Positions 1 through 8,623 of a stretch of DNA of 16,819 nt are shown here, piece after piece (the first letter of the stretch is position 1; every line of letters starts with the position of its first letter). The stretch lies in the NCBI GenBank assembly GCA_002331565.1, contig DCZC01000224.1:1-16819 (forward strand). The letters are read 5' to 3'. This DNA is from Gemmatimonas sp. UBA2094 (GTDB taxonomy: Bacteria > Gemmatimonadota > Gemmatimonadetes > Gemmatimonadales > Gemmatimonadaceae). Below the pieces are notes generated by a model. It was not told where the DNA came from and made no database searches. It worked only from the letters and a program-made list of their open reading frames with translations. A program made the position numbers and the translations under genes.

Positions 1-192
1 TTCGAAACGGGCAAGCTCGTGCTCGAGGCCCTGCGGCGGGCCAATCGCGACCTCGGCACCAGCACTGTGGTCATCACGCACAACGTGGGCATCGCCGCCA
101 TGGCCGACCGCGTGCTGCGCATGCGCAGCGGGGCCATCGTCGATGTCGTCGTCAATGGCGCGCCGTGCGAACCGGCCGCACTCTCGTGGTGA
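1..192 (+). CDS. ABC transporter ATP-binding protein, C-terminal part (5'-truncated by window edge)
   Basis: The reading frame is open from base 1 and ends at the TGA at 190-192, leaving 63 visible residues. They match the end of a LolD/MacB-type ATPase: an ETGK stretch (residues 2-5) of the kind that follows the D-loop in this family, a helix, the strand TVVITHN with the H-loop histidine at visible residue 27, then AAMADRVLRMRSGAIVDV, the usual end of the nucleotide-binding domain. The Walker A, signature and Walker B motifs lie outside the window. The stop overlaps the next gene's GTG (GTGA at 189-192), so this ATPase very probably powers the FtsX-type permease encoded immediately downstream, with the HlyD-type protein as third component. 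The substrate cannot be read from the sequence. Confidence 0.88.
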   Translation, partial: FETGKLVLEALRRANRDLGTSTVVITHNVGIAAMADRVLRMRSGAIVDVVVNGAPCEPAALSW

Positions 193-2588
193 CCGCCGTG
201 CCTGTCCGCCAACCGCCGCTCGCGTGGTGGTCCGTACTCGCCCGCAAGGTGTGGCGCGACGTGTGGCACCAGCGTGGCCCCGTGCTCGCCATCGCCATCG
301 TGGTGATGGTGGGCGTTGCGAGCTTTGTGGCGCTGCAGTCGATGGTGCCGCACCTGCGCGGCGCGCAGCAACGCTATTACGCGACCGCGCGCTTCGCCGA
401 TGTGTGGGTGCGCGTGTCGCGCGCGCCCGATGCGATGACGCGCCGCGTGGCGGACATTCCCGGCGTGTCGGCCGTCGAGACGCGCGTCGCCAAGGATGTG
501 GTCCTCGAGGTGCCAATGCTCGAGGGCCCGGCGACGGGGCGGATCATGAGTTATCCCGTCGGCCGGGACGTGATGGTGAATCGGCTGCGGCTCCGCTCCG
601 GACGCCTCATGACCACCGCCCACGCCGACGAGGTGCTCATCAGCGACAGCTTCGCCAGCGCGAACAGCCTTTCAGTCGGTGATTCGCTCGGTGCCGTGCT
701 CAATGGGCGCTGGCGCCGCCTGCACGTGGTCGGCATCGCGCTCACCCCCGAGTTCATCATGGAGGTGAAGCCCGGCGCACTCTTTCCGGACAATCAGCGA
801 TACGGCGTCCTGTGGATGTCCGAGGAGGTCGTGCAAGGAGCCTTCGGTTTGCAGGATGCCTGGAACGAGGCGGCGCTCACGCTCGCCCCCGGCGCCACCG
901 AGGCGGCCGTGATTCGCCGTCTTGACACCTTGCTTGCTCCGTACGGCTCGCTCGGCGCACACGGGCGCGACGAGCAGGTGTCGCATCGTTACCTCACCGA
1001 CGAGATCACGCAGGCCGCCACCTTCGGCACGGCGGCGCCCGTGATTTTTCTCGGCGTCGCGGCCTTCCTGGTGAATCTCGTGCTCGCGCGTCTGGTGGTG
1101 TCGCAGCGCGAGCAGATCGGGATGATGAAGGCCTTCGGCATAGACAACGCCACTCTGGTACGCCACTATGCCGCCATCGCGCTGACGCCCGTGCTCGTCG
1201 GGGCCGCGTGCGGCAGTGCGGTAGGGCTCTGGCTGGCGGGTGTCTTCGCCGAGCTGTACGGCGTGTACTACCGCATGCCCGACGCCGCGTTCTCACCCGA
1301 CTGGGGCACGATTGCGATGGCGTGGCTCATCACGGTCGCCTCTGCCTTCGTAGGCGCCGCCGCGGCGGTACGCCGAGTTTCGCGCCTGCCGGCGGCGGAA
1401 GCGATGCGCCCCGAAACGCCGCTGCGCTTTCGGCACGGGTGGATCGATCGCTCGTGGTTGTTGCGGCGCCTCTCGCCCACCGCCAGGCTCACTGTGCGCG
1501 GATTGTTCAGGCGCCCGGTGCGTGCGGCACTGGCCACGCTGGGTATGGCGTTGAGCGTCGCCGTCGTGATCGTCGGCCGGTACATGTTCGACGCCATCGC
1601 CGTGATGCGCGACGTGCACTTCACCGAGATCCAACGGGAAGACGCGGCGGTCGCCTTCGCCCGACCGTACGGGCGTGACGCGCTGAACGAACTGGCGCAC
1701 CTGCCGGGCGTATCCCGGGTCGAACCGCTGTGGGCCGTTCCCGTCATCATGCGTCACGGCGTACGTGAACGGCGGGTCGCCATCAGTCTGGCGGTGCCGG
1801 ATGCCACGTTGCGACGCATCGTGGACGCCGATCGGCATGTGGTGCCGGCGCCGCGCGACGGCCTGCTGCTGTCGGCCGCGCTCGGCGAGCTGCTGGCGGT
1901 GCGCGTCGGGGATACGGTGACGGTGCAGGTGCTCGAGGGGCTTCGACGCACCGCGCGGGTGCGTGTCGACGGACTGGTCGAAGATCTGATCGGTACGAGC
2001 GCCTGGATGGCGGGCGAGCCGCTGCAGCGCATGGCCGGCGCTTCGGCCGTGGACGGCGCGGCGCTGGCAATCGATCCGCTGCGTCGCGACAGTGCCATCG
2101 CGCACCTGCGGCGCATGCCGGGCATTGCCGATATCGGCGAGCGTGCGAGTGTGGTGGCGAACTTCGACAAGGTCATGCGCGACAGCTTCTACGTCACGCT
2201 GATGTCCCTCGTGGGATTCGCCACGGTGCTGGCCGTCGGCGTGGTGTACAACACCGCGCGCGTGGCGTTGTCGGAGCGTGGGCGTGAACTGGTGAGTCTC
2301 CGCGTACTCGGCTTCACGCAAGGGGAAGTGGCCGGCATGCTGTTCGGCGAGTTGGCCATGCTCGCCGTGCTGTCCATCCCGATCGGCATCGGCATCGGCA
2401 CGCTGCTCTGCGCGGCCATGATCACGGCGTTGAGTTCCGAGCTCTTCCGATTGCCGTTTACCGTGTCGCTGCGCACATGCGCGTGGTCGATTCTGGTGCT
2501 CGCCGTGTCCGGCGTGGTCTCGCTGTGGCTCGTGCGCCGCCGGCTCGACCGGATGGATCTCGTGGCCGTACTCAAGACGCGCGAGTGA
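189..2588 (+). CDS. ABC transporter permease, FtsX/MacB-type, duplicated FtsX domain
   Basis: This inner-membrane permease has about 799 residues when started at the GTG at 189, which overlaps the upstream stop as GTGA. An in-frame GTG at 165 would add 8 residues, and neither start has a clear Shine-Dalgarno sequence. Layout: TM1 near residues 31-52; a large extracytoplasmic region; three TMs near 283-303, 326-350 and 376-396 (first FtsX domain); another TM near 446-466; a second periplasmic region; and a last trio near 667-688, 717-745 and 763-785. Both FtsX halves carry the family's cytoplasmic loop pattern (SQREQIGMMKAFG and SERGRELVSLRVLGF), which couples to the ATPase. The 4+4 TM layout resembles LolCE-like or DevC-like fused permeases rather than four-TM MacB. 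The gene lies between an ATPase and a membrane fusion protein, so an export or lipid-handling role is inferred; the substrate is unknown. Confidence 0.9.
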   Translation: MTAVPVRQPPLAWWSVLARKVWRDVWHQRGPVLAIAIVVMVGVASFVALQSMVPHLRGAQQRYYATARFADVWVRVSRAPDAMTRRVADIPGVSAVETRVAKDVVLEVPMLEGPATGRIMSYPVGRDVMVNRLRLRSGRLMTTAHADEVLISDSFASANSLSVGDSLGAVLNGRWRRLHVVGIALTPEFIMEVKPGALFPDNQRYGVLWMSEEVVQGAFGLQDAWNEAALTLAPGATEAAVIRRLDTLLAPYGSLGAHGRDEQVSHRYLTDEITQAATFGTAAPVIFLGVAAFLVNLVLARLVVSQREQIGMMKAFGIDNATLVRHYAAIALTPVLVGAACGSAVGLWLAGVFAELYGVYYRMPDAAFSPDWGTIAMAWLITVASAFVGAAAAVRRVSRLPAAEAMRPETPLRFRHGWIDRSWLLRRLSPTARLTVRGLFRRPVRAALATLGMALSVAVVIVGRYMFDAIAVMRDVHFTEIQREDAAVAFARPYGRDALNELAHLPGVSRVEPLWAVPVIMRHGVRERRVAISLAVPDATLRRIVDADRHVVPAPRDGLLLSAALGELLAVRVGDTVTVQVLEGLRRTARVRVDGLVEDLIGTSAWMAGEPLQRMAGASAVDGAALAIDPLRRDSAIAHLRRMPGIADIGERASVVANFDKVMRDSFYVTLMSLVGFATVLAVGVVYNTARVALSERGRELVSLRVLGFTQGEVAGMLFGELAMLAVLSIPIGIGIGTLLCAAMITALSSELFRLPFTVSLRTCAWSILVLAVSGVVSLWLVRRRLDRMDLVAVLKTRE

Positions 2589-2610
2589 GTAATCATGCAC
2601 GTACCCATAC

Positions 2611-2614
2611 GGAG
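2611..2614 (+). promoter_or_regulatory. Ribosome binding site deciding the start of the membrane fusion protein
   Basis: GGAG lies 10 bases upstream of the ATG at 2625. An earlier in-frame ATG at 2595 has no comparable purine-rich sequence. The residues from 2625 begin with Arg-Arg followed by a hydrophobic stretch, a normal signal-anchor layout, which also favours this start. Confidence 0.45.
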
Positions 2615-2624
2615 CCGTTTCACG

Positions 2625-3809
2625 ATGACCAGACGATGGACACTGTTGGCGGGCGCCGGCGCGGTGCTGGCGGCGGGCACGTGGTGGCTGTTCCGAACGC
2701 CGCCGGTGGCGGTGGAGGTCGGCGTGGTCACGGAAGGGCCGCTGCGGCGCTCGATCGATGAAATGGGCACGACGCGGGTTCGCACCCACTCGGATGTGAA
2801 CGCGCCCGTGGCCGGACGCTGGGTACCGGCGCCGCTGCAGGAAGGGGATGTGCTCGCGGACGGGGCCCGTCTCGGGATGCTCTACCCTGCGCCTTCCGAT
2901 GCCAGTGCGCGCGAGCAGATGCGCGCGCGGCTTGGCAGCGCCGACGCGATGGTCCGCGAGGCGGAGGCTGCGGTGACGGCCGCGCAGACGACGTTCGACG
3001 AAGCACGACGCACACGTGCGCGCACGGAGGCCTTGGGGGCGGCGGGTGGCGTCTCGCCGCAGGAGGTGGAGCGGGCGCGCGATGCGTTCGGCAACGCCGA
3101 GATGCAGTGGCGGGCGGCCGGCGAGCGCCTGCGCGCGTTGCAGTATGAACGTCGGCAGGTTGGGGCTGCCGCCGCGGGGGCGGCAGGAGAGGGCGCGGGA
3201 TTGGTCATCAGTGCGCCACTCGCCGGGACCGTGCTCACGGTGAGCGAATCGCACGAACGGGTCGTGCCGGCTGGCACGCGACTGCTCGAAATCGGCGACC
3301 CGCGGGATCTCGAGGTCGTGGTCCCGCTGCTCACCGCCGATGCGCTGCGCGTGCGCGAAGGCGCAGTGGCGCGACTCACGTTTGTCGCGGGAACGGTGAT
3401 CACGACCGGCCCGGAGCAGCCCGGTGATACCATCATGGGCCGCGTGACCCGCATCGAGCCGTCTGCCTCCACCCGGCTGTCTGCGCTTGGCGTCGAAGAG
3501 CAGCGGGTCAATGCCGTGGTCGCGATTCCCGCCACGGTTCACCTCGGTGATCACTTTCGCGCCGACGTGCGCATTACCGTGTGGGAGGCGACGCGCGTGC
3601 TCCGTGTGCCAGCCAGTGCGCTCGTACGCGATGGCGATCGCTGGAGTGTGTGGCGTGTCCGCAGGGGACGTGCGCAGCACACGGCGATCACGCTGGGCGA
3701 ACACGGTGGCGAGTTCGTGGAGGTGCGCGACGGGCTCACGGCGCGTGATACCGTGGTGCTGTTTCCGGGCGCGCAGCTGCGGGACGGAACGGCGCTGAAG
3801 ACGAAGTGA
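2625..3809 (+). CDS. HlyD/AcrA-family periplasmic adaptor (membrane fusion protein)
   Basis: The protein has 394 residues from ATG 2625, chosen for its GGAG site; ATG 2595 would add 10. An N-terminal signal anchor (residues 4-23, ending in WWLF) precedes the first lipoyl-like half (a VNAPVAGRW segment near residue 60). A long Ala/Glu/Arg-rich helical hairpin follows (about residues 92-170, probable coiled coil). The second lipoyl half contains SAPLAGTVL, and beta-barrel and membrane-proximal domains extend to the end. This is the standard adaptor order, linking an inner-membrane pump to an outer-membrane channel in diderm bacteria. There is no lipobox cysteine, so it is probably membrane-anchored by its N-terminal helix. 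It is third in an operon with an ABC ATPase and an FtsX-type permease, giving a MacAB/DevABC-like exporter. No TolC-like outer-membrane gene is in view. Confidence 0.9.
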   Translation: MTRRWTLLAGAGAVLAAGTWWLFRTPPVAVEVGVVTEGPLRRSIDEMGTTRVRTHSDVNAPVAGRWVPAPLQEGDVLADGARLGMLYPAPSDASAREQMRARLGSADAMVREAEAAVTAAQTTFDEARRTRARTEALGAAGGVSPQEVERARDAFGNAEMQWRAAGERLRALQYERRQVGAAAAGAAGEGAGLVISAPLAGTVLTVSESHERVVPAGTRLLEIGDPRDLEVVVPLLTADALRVREGAVARLTFVAGTVITTGPEQPGDTIMGRVTRIEPSASTRLSALGVEEQRVNAVVAIPATVHLGDHFRADVRITVWEATRVLRVPASALVRDGDRWSVWRVRRGRAQHTAITLGEHGGEFVEVRDGLTARDTVVLFPGAQLRDGTALKTK

Positions 3810-3813
3810 GGCG

Positions 3814-5070
3814 TTACGCCGCCGCCGACCCTGCCGGCTTGCGCGGCGCGTACTGTTCGAGGTCGCGACCCATGAACAGCGTGGCGAGCACCACGACGGC
3901 ACTGATCCAGTACGGGCTCTGCTTCCCGAAGCTGTCGAAGGCGATGCCAAGGATGATCGGGAACGCCACGCGCGTGATGCCGCCGTACGTCTGCTGCACA
4001 CCCATATAGAGACCACGCTCAGCGCTGCTTACCACACGCGACAGCATCGCGGTGACGCAGGGAAACGTGAACGCGGTCCCGAGTGGCAGGAACGTGACGG
4101 CAATCACCATCACCCACAGGTTGGGCGCGATGGCCATGCCGGCCAGCCCGCAAGCGAGGAGCATGAGTCCCCAGCGGCTGAGGCGCGGCTCGCCGATGCG
4201 ATCGACCACGCGCCCCAGCATGAGCGCGCGAATCACCACGCTCAGCGCACCGAGATACGTGTAGAAGTACCCGATGTTGTCCTTCGTGACCTCGAACTTC
4301 CACGCCAGGAAGAGCGCGAGAATCGCGTTGGTCCCCTGGAATGCGCCGATGGCGATCGCGTAAATGAGAATCAGGCGCGAGGCCGGTTCGCTCGGATGAC
4401 TCATCACCCGCAGCACCGCTTCACGTGACCCCTTCGGCTTGGTCTTGCCCTCGTCGCTCGCCGGTGCCCGTGTCTCGGTGAGATACTTCGACGCGAACAG
4501 CATGTTGATGCCGCACAACGCCGCGGCCATCAGCCCCGGCGTGTGCACCCCGAGATGCTGCACCCACGCGCCGATGGACGGACCGATGGCCACACCGGCG
4601 TTGGTCGCTGCCGAGAGCCACCCGAGGCTCTTCGCCCGATCCTCAGGCTTGGTGGCATCGGCGACGTATGCCTGAATCACACTCACCGTGCCGCCTCCCG
4701 CGCCCTGCACGATGCGCGACAGGAACAGCAGCCACAAACTGTCGGCATACGCAAACACGATATACGCCACGGCGCTGGCGCCCAGCCCTACCAGCAGCGC
4801 CGGCCGTCGTCCGTACCTGTCGCTGAAGCGCCCCCACATGGGCGCACTGAGCAACTGCGCCACGCTGAAGGAGCTCACGAGCAGCCCCACCACCATGCCG
4901 CCCGCGCCGAGGTCCTTCGCATAGAAGGGGAGCAGCGGAATGATCATCAACAGCCCGAGCATGTCGATGAACGCGGTGATCATGAGCACCGCGAGCCGTC
5001 CGAAGGCGGACGTCCCGTCGTGCTCGTGCTGCTCGGTGCCGTGCGATGGGCTGGCGCTGCTGTTGCTCAC
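3814..5070 (-). CDS. MFS transporter, DHA1 (TetA-like) drug:H+ antiporter type
   Basis: The protein has 418 residues with a GTG start at 5070-5068. A hydrophilic, His-containing N-tail of about 24 residues is followed by 12 probable TM helices. Motif A between TM2 and TM3 is intact (GRFSDRYGRRPAL, residues 80-92). The TM4 region SRIVQGAGGG (118-127) matches motif B, and a TM5 segment with AIGPSIGAW (161-169) resembles the antiporter motif C. These features point to proton-driven efflux rather than uptake; the substrate is unknown. Its start lies 9 bases after the stop of the nupQ-like permease on the same strand, so it is probably the last gene of the nucleoside ABC operon. Its stop is 4 bases from the stop of the convergent adaptor gene, and no terminator is visible between them. 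Confidence 0.88.
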   Translation of the reverse strand: MSNSSASPSHGTEQHEHDGTSAFGRLAVLMITAFIDMLGLLMIIPLLPFYAKDLGAGGMVVGLLVSSFSVAQLLSAPMWGRFSDRYGRRPALLVGLGASAVAYIVFAYADSLWLLFLSRIVQGAGGGTVSVIQAYVADATKPEDRAKSLGWLSAATNAGVAIGPSIGAWVQHLGVHTPGLMAAALCGINMLFASKYLTETRAPASDEGKTKPKGSREAVLRVMSHPSEPASRLILIYAIAIGAFQGTNAILALFLAWKFEVTKDNIGYFYTYLGALSVVIRALMLGRVVDRIGEPRLSRWGLMLLACGLAGMAIAPNLWVMVIAVTFLPLGTAFTFPCVTAMLSRVVSSAERGLYMGVQQTYGGITRVAFPIILGIAFDSFGKQSPYWISAVVVLATLFMGRDLEQYAPRKPAGSAAA

Positions 5071-5079
5071 GCGGTGGGG

Positions 5080-5958
5080 TCAGTCGGTCTTGCCGAGGGC
5101 GGCGGGCGCAACGCTGCGCCCCACGACACCGGCCAGCGCCACGATGGTGAGCACATACGGGATCATCTCCACGAATTGGCTCGGAACCGCCTGGGCGCCC
5201 TGCAGCTGAATCTGTAGTGTCTCGGCTCCCGCGAACAGCAGGCAGGCGACGGCAACACGTACCGGCTCCCAGCGGCCGAAGATCACGGCCGCGAGCGCGA
5301 TGAAGCCGCGCCCGGCCGTCATGCCATCGGTGAACTGGTGCTGGTCGAGCGCGAGATACGCGCCGCCGAGGCTCGCCAACGCCCCCGCAATGTAGAGCCC
5401 TTTGAGGCGCATCGGGCTCACCGCCACGCCCAGGGTGGCCGCCGCTTCCGGCTTTTCGCCCACCGCGCGCGCGCGCAGGCCGAAGGGGGTGCGATACAGC
5501 ACCCACCCCAGCGCCGGCAGCGCCGCCAGACCGATCCAGACCACCGGGTTCACGAAACTCGCGAGCATGGCGTTGCCGGCACTCTCGCCGCCAAACCCGG
5601 GAACGCGCGGCGAATTGCTCGAACTGTCGAACACGAGGCGCAGGAAATAGCGCGTGCTCGCCGCCACGATCAGGTTGATGGCCACACCCACCACCACCTG
5701 ATTCGCGCGGTAGCGGATGGTGGAGATGGCGAGCAGGCTGGTGATGAGCCCGCCGGCGAGCAGCGCGCCCAGCAGCCCTGCCCACGGGCTGTTGCCGTAG
5801 TAGCTGCCGAGCGCCGCGCCGAACGCGCCGGAGAGCATCAACCCTTCGAGGCCCAGCGCGATGATGCCCACCCGCTCGGACATCACACCGCCGGCAGCGG
5901 CCAGCAAATACGGCACCGCGATGCGGATGGCCTGCACCATGAACGCGAGCAGCATCAT
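5080..5958 (-). CDS. nupQ: ABC importer permease, NupQ/YufQ type (nucleoside/BMP family)
   Basis: This inner-membrane permease has 292 residues with about 8-9 hydrophobic helices and belongs to the branched-chain amino acid/ribose permease superfamily (BPD_transp_2). Family marks are the N-terminal GGVMSERVGIIALGLEGLM segment (residues 23-41) and RANQVVVGVAINLI near residue 105. Family members such as Bacillus NupQ/YufQ pair with a second permease, a double ATPase and a BMP lipoprotein to import guanosine and other nucleosides. The ATG at 5958 overlaps the stop of the upstream permease (ATGA), which implies translational coupling. The exact substrate is inferred from the family and from the BMP-type binding protein in the operon; the symbol is by analogy. 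Confidence 0.9.
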   Translation of the reverse strand: MMLLAFMVQAIRIAVPYLLAAAGGVMSERVGIIALGLEGLMLSGAFGAALGSYYGNSPWAGLLGALLAGGLITSLLAISTIRYRANQVVVGVAINLIVAASTRYFLRLVFDSSSNSPRVPGFGGESAGNAMLASFVNPVVWIGLAALPALGWVLYRTPFGLRARAVGEKPEAAATLGVAVSPMRLKGLYIAGALASLGGAYLALDQHQFTDGMTAGRGFIALAAVIFGRWEPVRVAVACLLFAGAETLQIQLQGAQAVPSQFVEMIPYVLTIVALAGVVGRSVAPAALGKTD

Positions 5959-7061
5959 GAGGCGGACCCCCGCGTCTGCTTGCGCGCCAGCGAAGCCGTG
6001 ACGTTCGCCGCGGCGGCACGAATCTGCTGCTGCACTTCAGGGACGGCCGTGGCCACCGACAAAATCACCGCAGCGGTGAGAATGTCGGTGAGCTGCTTGG
6101 GCACCACGGCGTTTACCGCGAGACCGCCCTGCGACAACGTCGCGAAGAGCAGCGCTGCCGCGAGAATGCCGATCGGATGGTTGCGTCCCACGAGCGCCAC
6201 CGCAATGCCGAGAAAGCCGGCCCCGCCGGCGAAGCCCTCTTCGTAGTAGCCCTTGTAGCCCAACACGAAGTTCACGCCGCCCAGTCCCGCGAGCGCGCCC
6301 GAGATCACCATGCTCGCCAGCAGCACCCGAGGCACCTGCACGCCGCCATACTCCGCGGCGTCCGGTTGCAGCCCCACGGCGCGTAGTTCATAGCCGCTGC
6401 GGGTACGGAAGAGATACCACCAGCTCGCGATCGCGGCGGCGATGGCGAAGAGCACGGTGAAGTTCACCGCACTGCCGCGGAAGACGGGAAACACGGTGGC
6501 CAGTCGCGCCACGTTGCCGGCGGCGATGTCGGGCGTACGCAATGTCTCCGGCAGGTGCAGCTTGGCCGACACGATCCAGTTGAGCAGGGCGAGCACGACG
6601 AAGTTGAGCATGATCGTGACGATCACTTCACTCGCGCCGAAGCGGGCGCGCAGCGCGCCGGGCAGCGCGCCCACCGCACCGCCCACTACCATGGCGGCCA
6701 GCAGGCACACCGGAACGGCGATCACGGCGGGCAACGACGACGGGAGCAGCAGCCCGATCACGGCGGCGCCGAAGCCCCCCGCCGCGAGCTGGCCTTCGGC
6801 GCCCACGTTGAACAACCCCGCCCGTCCGGCCATCGCGAACGCCAACCCGGTGCAGGTGAGCGTAGTGGCCTTGTACAGCACCTGACCGATGCCGTACGCA
6901 TTGCCCCACGTGCCCTTCACGAGCAGCGTCCACACCGCCGCCGGGGATTCGCCGAACGACAGGATGAGCAGGTCGCCCAACACGGCCGCGAGGCCAAGCG
7001 CCACCAACGCCGGGAGCACCGCCTCCCGGATCCGCGTGCCTCTGATCGTCCCGGTGCTCAT
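5955..7061 (-). CDS. nupP: ABC importer permease, NupP/YufP type (nucleoside/BMP family)
   Basis: The protein has 368 residues from the ATG at 7061, which overlaps the upstream ATPase stop as ATGA. A start 45 bases further upstream is possible, but it would add 15 polar, Arg-rich residues inside the ATPase gene and is less likely. TM1 covers residues 14-36, and about 8-10 hydrophobic helices follow. The segment RAGLFNVGAEGQLAAGGFG (80-98) is the characteristic permease signature of this family, and FGASEVIVTIMLNF follows in the middle. It should form the heteromeric membrane channel with the NupQ-like subunit encoded next, with which it also overlaps by 4 bases. The C-terminus is a charged tail (ARKQTRGSAS). 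Function is assigned from the full operon set. Confidence 0.9.
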   Translation of the reverse strand: MSTGTIRGTRIREAVLPALVALGLAAVLGDLLILSFGESPAAVWTLLVKGTWGNAYGIGQVLYKATTLTCTGLAFAMAGRAGLFNVGAEGQLAAGGFGAAVIGLLLPSSLPAVIAVPVCLLAAMVVGGAVGALPGALRARFGASEVIVTIMLNFVVLALLNWIVSAKLHLPETLRTPDIAAGNVARLATVFPVFRGSAVNFTVLFAIAAAIASWWYLFRTRSGYELRAVGLQPDAAEYGGVQVPRVLLASMVISGALAGLGGVNFVLGYKGYYEEGFAGGAGFLGIAVALVGRNHPIGILAAALLFATLSQGGLAVNAVVPKQLTDILTAAVILSVATAVPEVQQQIRAAAANVTASLARKQTRGSAS

Positions 7062-8623
7062 GCGGCGGCCCCCGTCATGTAGGGACCGAGGAGCTCGGCC
7101 GTACACTCGGCCGCCGGCAACACAGTGACGAATCGTCCGCCGTACATCACGGCGATGCGATCGGAAAGGGCCAGCACTTCGGGCAGATCGGCACTCACGA
7201 GCAGAATGCCTTTCCCGGCATCACGCGCCGCACGAAGCTGCGCGTGAATGAATTCGATGGCGCCCACGTCCACGCCGCGTGTCGGTTGCGCCGCCAGCAG
7301 CACGGAGAAGTCCCGGCCCATCTCGCGCGCGATCACGATTTTCTGCTGATTGCCGCCCGACAGCGCGCGGGCAGGCAACTCCGACATCGGCGGACGGATG
7401 TCGAACCGCCGCACCTGCTCCGCCGCATTGGTCGCGATGCGCGCCCGGTCGAGACCGCCGCGCGCCGCGAAATGATGCTGTCGACCGAGAATAAGATTGT
7501 CGGCGATGGAGTAGTCGAGCACGAGGCCCCGGCGATGCCGGTCTTCGGGAATGTGCGACAAGCCGCGGTCAGCGCGCTCGCGTACCGGCAACGAGGTGAG
7601 GTCGTGTGTACCCAACTGCACACGCCCGCTTTGCGCCCGCCGAAGCCCGGCGATGGCTTCGAGCAGTTCCGTCTGGCCGTTGCCTTCCACACCGGCAATG
7701 CCCACGATCTCGCCGGGGCGGATGTCGAACGTCAGGTCGTGCACCGCCGTGGTGCCGCGGTCCGAGTGCACGCGCAGGTTCTGCACGCGGAGTACCGGCG
7801 CGCCACCGCCCACGCCCGCGGCGGCGGGCGCCTCACCCGAGCGCTCCGCCCCCATGGCATCCAGATGCAGGTTCACGTCGCGTCCCACCATCGCGCGGGC
7901 GATCTCGCGCGGCGTGGTGCCCGCCGTGGGGAAGCGAGACACCGTCGCGCCGGCGCGCATCACCGTGATGGTGTCGGACACGGCGATCACTTCGTCGAGC
8001 TTGTGCGTGATGAGCACCACCGTGCCGCCGTCGGCGCGCAGCGTGCGCAATACGCTCCACAGTTCCTGCACCTCTGGCGGCGACAGCACGGCCGTTGGTT
8101 CGTCGAGGATGAGAACGCGCGCGCCACGGTACAGCGCCTTGAGGATCTCCACACGCTGCGCCTCGCCCACGCTGAGGTCGGCAACCTTCGCGCGCGCATC
8201 CACGTGCAACCCGCACTTCCTGGACAACGCCTCGACTTCGACGACGGCACGATGCAGGTCGATGGTCATGCCCATCGTGGGCTCCGTGCCGAGCACCACG
8301 TTCTCTGCCACCGTGAGCGTGGGCACCAGCATGAAGTGCTGATGCACCATGCCGACCCCGGCGGCAATCGCCTCGGAGGTCTTCCAGCCGGTCACGTCGC
8401 GGCCGTTTACCTCCACCGTACCGCCATCGGGTGCGTACAGGCCGGCCAGCACGCGCATGAGCGTACTCTTGCCCGCACCGTTCTCGCCCACGAGCGCGTG
8501 GATCTCGCCCTGCCGTACGTCGAGCGACGCATCGTGGTTGGCCACCACGGCGCCGAACGTCTTCACCACACCGGTGAGGCGAATGGCTGGTGCATTCGCC
8601 GGCGCACTGCGCACGGGAGTCAC
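7058..8623 (-). CDS. nupO: ABC importer ATPase with two nucleotide-binding domains, NupO/YufO type
   Basis: The protein has 521 residues. The GTG start at 8623 overlaps the stop of the binding-protein gene (GTGA). The first nucleotide-binding domain is complete: Walker A GENGAGKST (46-54), Q-loop MVHQHFML (92-99), signature LSVGEAQR (150-157), Walker B LILDEP (171-176) and H-loop ITHK (H207). The second domain is degenerate at the catalytic sites: GVEGNGQTEL (311-320) has Gln in place of the Walker A lysine, and LLAAQPTRG (442-450) has Ala-Gln in place of Asp-Glu, while its signature LSGGNQQ (421-427) is intact. From memory this asymmetry is normal for sugar/nucleoside double ATPases of this family, so it is not a sign of decay. 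The protein is cytoplasmic and drives the NupP/NupQ-type permeases. Confidence 0.93.
   Translation of the reverse strand: MTPVRSAPANAPAIRLTGVVKTFGAVVANHDASLDVRQGEIHALVGENGAGKSTLMRVLAGLYAPDGGTVEVNGRDVTGWKTSEAIAAGVGMVHQHFMLVPTLTVAENVVLGTEPTMGMTIDLHRAVVEVEALSRKCGLHVDARAKVADLSVGEAQRVEILKALYRGARVLILDEPTAVLSPPEVQELWSVLRTLRADGGTVVLITHKLDEVIAVSDTITVMRAGATVSRFPTAGTTPREIARAMVGRDVNLHLDAMGAERSGEAPAAAGVGGGAPVLRVQNLRVHSDRGTTAVHDLTFDIRPGEIVGIAGVEGNGQTELLEAIAGLRRAQSGRVQLGTHDLTSLPVRERADRGLSHIPEDRHRRGLVLDYSIADNLILGRQHHFAARGGLDRARIATNAAEQVRRFDIRPPMSELPARALSGGNQQKIVIAREMGRDFSVLLAAQPTRGVDVGAIEFIHAQLRAARDAGKGILLVSADLPEVLALSDRIAVMYGGRFVTVLPAAECTAELLGPYMTGAAA

Noticed and set aside
2383..2400. Short GIGIG-coding repeat in the permease
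   Set aside because: It is a run of similar Gly/Ile codons within a transmembrane helix, not a functional DNA repeat.
1293..4016. A 907-residue open frame on the minus strand, antisense to the exporter operon
   Set aside because: Its translation is rich in Arg, His, Gln and Pro without any domain, as expected for antisense frames in GC-rich coding DNA. The plus strand carries clear permease and adaptor genes with recognisable motifs.
7058..8623. Degenerate second ATPase domain as evidence of a decaying gene
   Set aside because: Gln for Lys in Walker A and AAQP for the Walker B acid pair are, as I recall, standard in the second domain of this family, and the frame is intact.
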